NCBI GenBank assembly: GCA_018241765.1
Contig: JAFEDD010000002.1
Span: 1 to 64,000, forward strand
Length of the DNA stretch: 64,000 bases
DNA from: Pseudomonadota bacterium
Lineage (GTDB): Bacteria > Pseudomonadota > Gammaproteobacteria > Burkholderiales > Casimicrobiaceae
Direction: 5' to 3'
A program made the translations under genes and the position numbers. Under the pieces are notes generated by a model, which saw only the letters and a list, made by a program, of their open reading frames with translations, searched no databases and was not told where the DNA came from. Within the stretch, counting starts at the first letter, position 1. Each line of letters starts with the position of its first letter. Positions 60,977 through 64,000 of this stretch are shown piece by piece.

Positions 60977-61951
60977 ATGCCGTTCGATGAATCACATCGC
61001 GCCCGCCGATCACCGCCCGTTGTCATGCTGGTCGGCCCTACCGCGTCGGGCAAGAGTGCGGCGGGCATGGCCTTGGCGAAGCGTCTGGACGGCGAAATCG
61101 TCAGCATCGATTCGGCGCTGGTCTATCGGGGCATGGATATCGGCACCGCAAAGCCGACACCCGCCGAGCAGGCGCAGGTGCCGCACCACCTGATCGACCT
61201 CATCGCTCCGACCGAAACCTACTCCGTCGCCCGATTTCTGACCGACTGTCGCGCCGCCATCGACGGCATTCGCGCCCGCGGTCGCCTTCCGTTGCTCGTG
61301 GGCGGCACGATGATGTACGCCAACGCCCTGGTGCACGGGTTGAGTGACGTTCCGCCAACGGACGCGGCGGTGCGCGCGCAGGTGCAGGCGCGCTGCGCGA
61401 TCGAGGGTATCGCGGCGCTGCACGCCGAATTGATGCGGGTCGATCCGGTGACGGCGATGCGCCTACCGCCGACCGACACGCAGCGCATCACACGGGCGCT
61501 TGAAGTCTGGATGCTGACCGGCACCCCGATGTCGGCGCTGTTTGGGCGCCGACGCTCGGTGCTCTCCGATCTCGAACTCTTGATCGTGCGTTGGGTGCCC
61601 GAGAGCCGTGTGTGGCTGCATCTGCGCTGCGAAGAGCGCTTGCGGGCGATGTTTGCGCAGGGTTTGCTGGAGGAGGTGGTGCAGTTGCGCGAGCGCTACC
61701 CGTTGCGCGCGGACTTGCCGTCGATGCGCTGCGTGGGCTACCGTCAGGTGCTCGACGTGCTCGAAGGACGCGAGCCGAGCGAAGCGCTGTTCGAGCGCGC
61801 GCTGTTCGCGACACGTCAGTTGGCCAAGCGGCAGTTGACCTGGCTGCGAAGCTTTCCGGGGCATGGCGTGGCGAGTGACGCACCGGACGCGTTGACGACG
61901 CTCGAAGCGTTGCTCGCGCCCTGTCTTGCGCGTGGCGTGGCACCGTCATGA
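60977..61951 (+). CDS. miaA: tRNA dimethylallyltransferase MiaA
   Basis: Enzyme that adds the dimethylallyl group from DMAPP to N6 of A37 in tRNAs reading UNN codons, 324 residues. Motifs: P-loop VVMLVGPTASGKSAAGMALAKR, EIVSIDSALVYRGMDIGTAKP, LPLLVGGTMMYANALVHGLSD, TDTQRITRALEVWMLTG, LPSMRCVGYRQVLDVLEG, and ATRQLAKRQLTWLRSF. An ATG nine codons upstream (60950) is also in frame; the ATG giving MPFDES is preferred because of the adjacent -10-like box. The stop overlaps the plsB start by 3 bp (ATGA). Confidence 0.95.
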   Translation: MPFDESHRARRSPPVVMLVGPTASGKSAAGMALAKRLDGEIVSIDSALVYRGMDIGTAKPTPAEQAQVPHHLIDLIAPTETYSVARFLTDCRAAIDGIRARGRLPLLVGGTMMYANALVHGLSDVPPTDAAVRAQVQARCAIEGIAALHAELMRVDPVTAMRLPPTDTQRITRALEVWMLTGTPMSALFGRRRSVLSDLELLIVRWVPESRVWLHLRCEERLRAMFAQGLLEEVVQLRERYPLRADLPSMRCVGYRQVLDVLEGREPSEALFERALFATRQLAKRQLTWLRSFPGHGVASDAPDALTTLEALLAPCLARGVAPS

Positions 61952-64000
61952 CGTTTGCCGCGTCGATGCTCGAATGGCCGGAGCGCGCGATCAGAGCGTC
62001 GCTGCGACGCTTGCTTGCTGTATGGGTCCGGGTGCAGGTGTTCCCCGAGGCACCCTCCGCGCTGAACGACGAGCGAGGGGCGCCGGTTTGCTATGTGCTC
62101 GCGCGACCGTCATTGATCGATGCGGCGTTGCTCGACTTGTTGACCGAACGTCGCGCCATGCCGTCTCCGTTTGCAGCGCTTGCGGGACTCGACGAGCGGC
62201 GCGCGATCTTCGCCCTGCACGATGATCGTACGCGCTTGCCCGCGAAGCGCTTGCAACGGCTCGTCGAAGCCGTGCACGAGGGGCGAATCGCGGACGTTCG
62301 CCTGATTCCGATCAGCATTTTCTGGGGGCGTGCGCCGGAGCGCGAAGAGCGGGATGATTCCCCGTTGCGTGGCATGCGCTTGCTGCGCCTGTGGGCGGCC
62401 GAAGGCTGGGGCGCGCGTTCCCGGCTGCGCAAGCTGCTGTCGATTCTGTTCTATCGCAGCGCGGTCGTCGCGAAGTTCAGCGAGCCGCTCTCGCTCGCCG
62501 AATGGGTGAACGTGGGCAGGCTGGAAGGGTTGGATCGAGATCGTCTCGTTCGCCGTGCGGCACGCCTGCTTCGCGCCGAATTCCGAAGCGTTCGCGAAGC
62601 GGCGATCGGGCCGGATCTGTCGCATCGGCGCACGCTGATCGATGCGATGCTGCGTGACCCTCGGGTTCGCGCGGCAATCGATGCCGAGGCGCGCGCCCGC
62701 AAGGTCGATGCGGCCAAGGTCGAGCGCCGCGCCGAGTCGATCGGGCGCGAGATCGCGGCGGACTACTCGTTTCTGGCGGTACGGATCGGTGCGCGTATTC
62801 TGGGCCGACTATGGACGCGTATCTATCAAGGTGTCGAGGTGCGCGGAATCGAGCGCGTGCAGGCTCTTGCGAAGGACAATACGCTGGTCTATGTGCCCTG
62901 CCACCGCAGCCATATCGACTACCTGCTGCTCTCTTACGTCGTGCACGGGGCTGGCCTGGTGGTGCCGCACATCGCGGCGGGCGCGAATCTGAATCTGCCA
63001 ATCATCGGCGGCCTGCTGCGTCGTGGTGGGGCATTCTTTCTGCGTCGCTCCTTCAAGGGAGACGAACTCTATGGCGAGGTGTTCGCGGCCTACCTCCACG
63101 AAGTGCTGAAGCGCGGATTTTCGCTCGAGTATTTCGTCGAGGGCGGGCGTTCGCGCACGGGGCGCATGCTGCCGCCGAAGGCCGGGCTGGTTTCGATGAC
63201 CGTGCAGAGTTTTCTGCGTGAACACACGCGACCGTTGTTGTTCATCCCTGTCTACATCGGGTACGAGCGATTGATCGAGGGAGGCAGCTATACGCAGGAA
63301 CTCTCCGGTGCCGCGAAGCGCAAGGAATCGCTATGGGGGTTGCTGGGCGCCGTTCGTGAGCTGCGCGGGCAGCACTACGGATCCGTAGGCGTCAGTTTCG
63401 CGCGACCGATTGCGCTCGGTGAACTGCTCGATGCCGAGGGCGCGCACGACATGCCGACGTGGCTGGCCGACAAGGGATTGCGGCGCTCCACGCTCACCGA
63501 GCTTTCGCGACGTATCGCCGAGCGCATCAATGGCGCGGCGCAGGTCAATCCGGTGGCGTTGATCGCAACGCTGTTGCTCGCCACGCCCAAACATGCCGCC
63601 GACGCTACGCTGCTCGCCGATATGGTGGCGAGCGTGCGGCGTCTGCTGTCCGTCGTGCTGCGCGACCCGGAGGCAAGCATCACGCCACTCGACGGTGAGG
63701 CCGCCATCGCCTACACCGCGCGCCTGGGCTACCTGCGCCGACAGCAGCATCCGCTGGGTGACGTGGTGTCGGCGGGTGACGATGCGGCGGTGGCGCTCAC
63801 GTACTTTCGAAACAACGTGTTGCACGGCTTTGCCTTGCCGGGGCTGCTCGCGTGCCTCGTCGTGCAACATGGTGTGATCGGTGAGACGAAGCTCGCACGA
63901 CTCTCGCGGGCTTGGTACGTGCTGTTCGAGGCGGAGTTGTTTTTGCCGCCGTGGCGCGATGCCGACACGATGGACGAGGAGCCCGATGACGGGTCGCCGA
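61948..64000 (+). CDS. plsB: Glycerol-3-phosphate 1-O-acyltransferase PlsB (cut by window end)
   Basis: Membrane-associated acyltransferase that makes lysophosphatidate from acyl-CoA or acyl-ACP and glycerol-3-phosphate. 684 codons are present, the 3' end is missing. The catalytic H-x4-D is in VPCHRSHIDYLLLSYVV (His319, Asp324). Other family blocks: NLPIIGGLLRRGGAFFLRRSF, SLEYFVEGGRSRTGRMLPPK and LLFIPVYIGYERLIEGGSY, which bind glycerol phosphate. The reading frame is open to the window end. It is coupled to miaA by an ATGA overlap. The presence of PlsY at 1.3 kb implies two entry routes for phospholipid synthesis. Confidence 0.93.
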   Translation, partial: MTFAASMLEWPERAIRASLRRLLAVWVRVQVFPEAPSALNDERGAPVCYVLARPSLIDAALLDLLTERRAMPSPFAALAGLDERRAIFALHDDRTRLPAKRLQRLVEAVHEGRIADVRLIPISIFWGRAPEREERDDSPLRGMRLLRLWAAEGWGARSRLRKLLSILFYRSAVVAKFSEPLSLAEWVNVGRLEGLDRDRLVRRAARLLRAEFRSVREAAIGPDLSHRRTLIDAMLRDPRVRAAIDAEARARKVDAAKVERRAESIGREIAADYSFLAVRIGARILGRLWTRIYQGVEVRGIERVQALAKDNTLVYVPCHRSHIDYLLLSYVVHGAGLVVPHIAAGANLNLPIIGGLLRRGGAFFLRRSFKGDELYGEVFAAYLHEVLKRGFSLEYFVEGGRSRTGRMLPPKAGLVSMTVQSFLREHTRPLLFIPVYIGYERLIEGGSYTQELSGAAKRKESLWGLLGAVRELRGQHYGSVGVSFARPIALGELLDAEGAHDMPTWLADKGLRRSTLTELSRRIAERINGAAQVNPVALIATLLLATPKHAADATLLADMVASVRRLLSVVLRDPEASITPLDGEAAIAYTARLGYLRRQQHPLGDVVSAGDDAAVALTYFRNNVLHGFALPGLLACLVVQHGVIGETKLARLSRAWYVLFEAELFLPPWRDADTMDEEPDDGSP

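Noticed and set aside
57993-61013. Antisense open frame of about 1000 codons under the surface-protein gene
   Set aside because: It is Arg/Val/Asp-rich without domains and mirrors the third-position bias of the sense gene.

Overview
The window is 64 kb of high-GC, gene-dense chromosome, most likely from a betaproteobacterium of the Burkholderiales or a close relative. The reasons are the gene order dacA-dat-ybeD-lipB, a lone Bug-family binding protein, HrcA together with a CIRCE operator in front of rpoH, the mutL/miaA neighbourhood, and a surface protein with an IPTL-type C-terminal sorting signal. I saw no tRNA, rRNA or CRISPR array. I cannot name the genus.

Layout. 1-4.2 kb is housekeeping: TerC-family membrane protein, folB, plsY, tsaD, rpsU, yqeY, DUF1992. 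4.25-5.2 kb is a tandem array of about ten 93-bp units, each made of two inverted GTAG-headed REP hairpins (a REPIN/BIME-type array). 5.5-7.9 kb is a frameshifted gene for a secreted DUF2341/beta-propeller/dockerin-like protein. 8-19 kb holds gabD, a degenerate GGDEF protein, a Ser/Thr kinase-USP fusion coupled to a metallophosphoesterase, an EamA-acyltransferase fusion, an amidase, a secreted hydrolase and hemH. 19-24.8 kb holds hrcA, nadK-recN, pbpG and a Bug protein. 24.9-32.4 kb holds an RND efflux pair, a GNAT, a MarR regulator, a pteridine-reductase-like SDR and a MidA-like methyltransferase. 32.4-39.5 kb holds an atypical hydrolase, msrP-msrQ, dadA and the dacA-dat-ybeD-lipB operon.

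39.6-47.4 kb is the most system-like part. A two-component pair with a PepSY protein is divergent from a tightly overlapping operon of cytochrome b561, PepSY protein, DUF2271 protein, PepSY-flavodoxin-reductase and ApbE. A small exported protein lies just downstream. The same 38-bp composite operator sits in the divergent promoter region and upstream of the small protein. This looks like a regulated membrane/periplasmic electron-transfer module, with the DUF2271 protein as a possible flavinylated carrier.

47.4-64 kb holds a secreted hypothetical, rpoH with a perfect CIRCE site, a secreted S9 peptidase, mutL, a scar of IS remnants, an approximately 1950-residue DUF11/SdrD-like IPTL-CTERM surface protein, miaA and plsB (cut by the window end). 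The surface protein separates mutL from miaA, which are usually neighbours.

Two genome-wide signals run through the window. Eight copies of a roughly 85-125 bp palindromic interspersed repeat, centred on AAGTCGACTT, sit at gene ends. Several monocistronic or first genes (tsaD, hrcA, hemH, nadK, mutL, miaA and others) have a -10-like hexamer only 6-9 nt before the start codon, as expected for leaderless transcripts.
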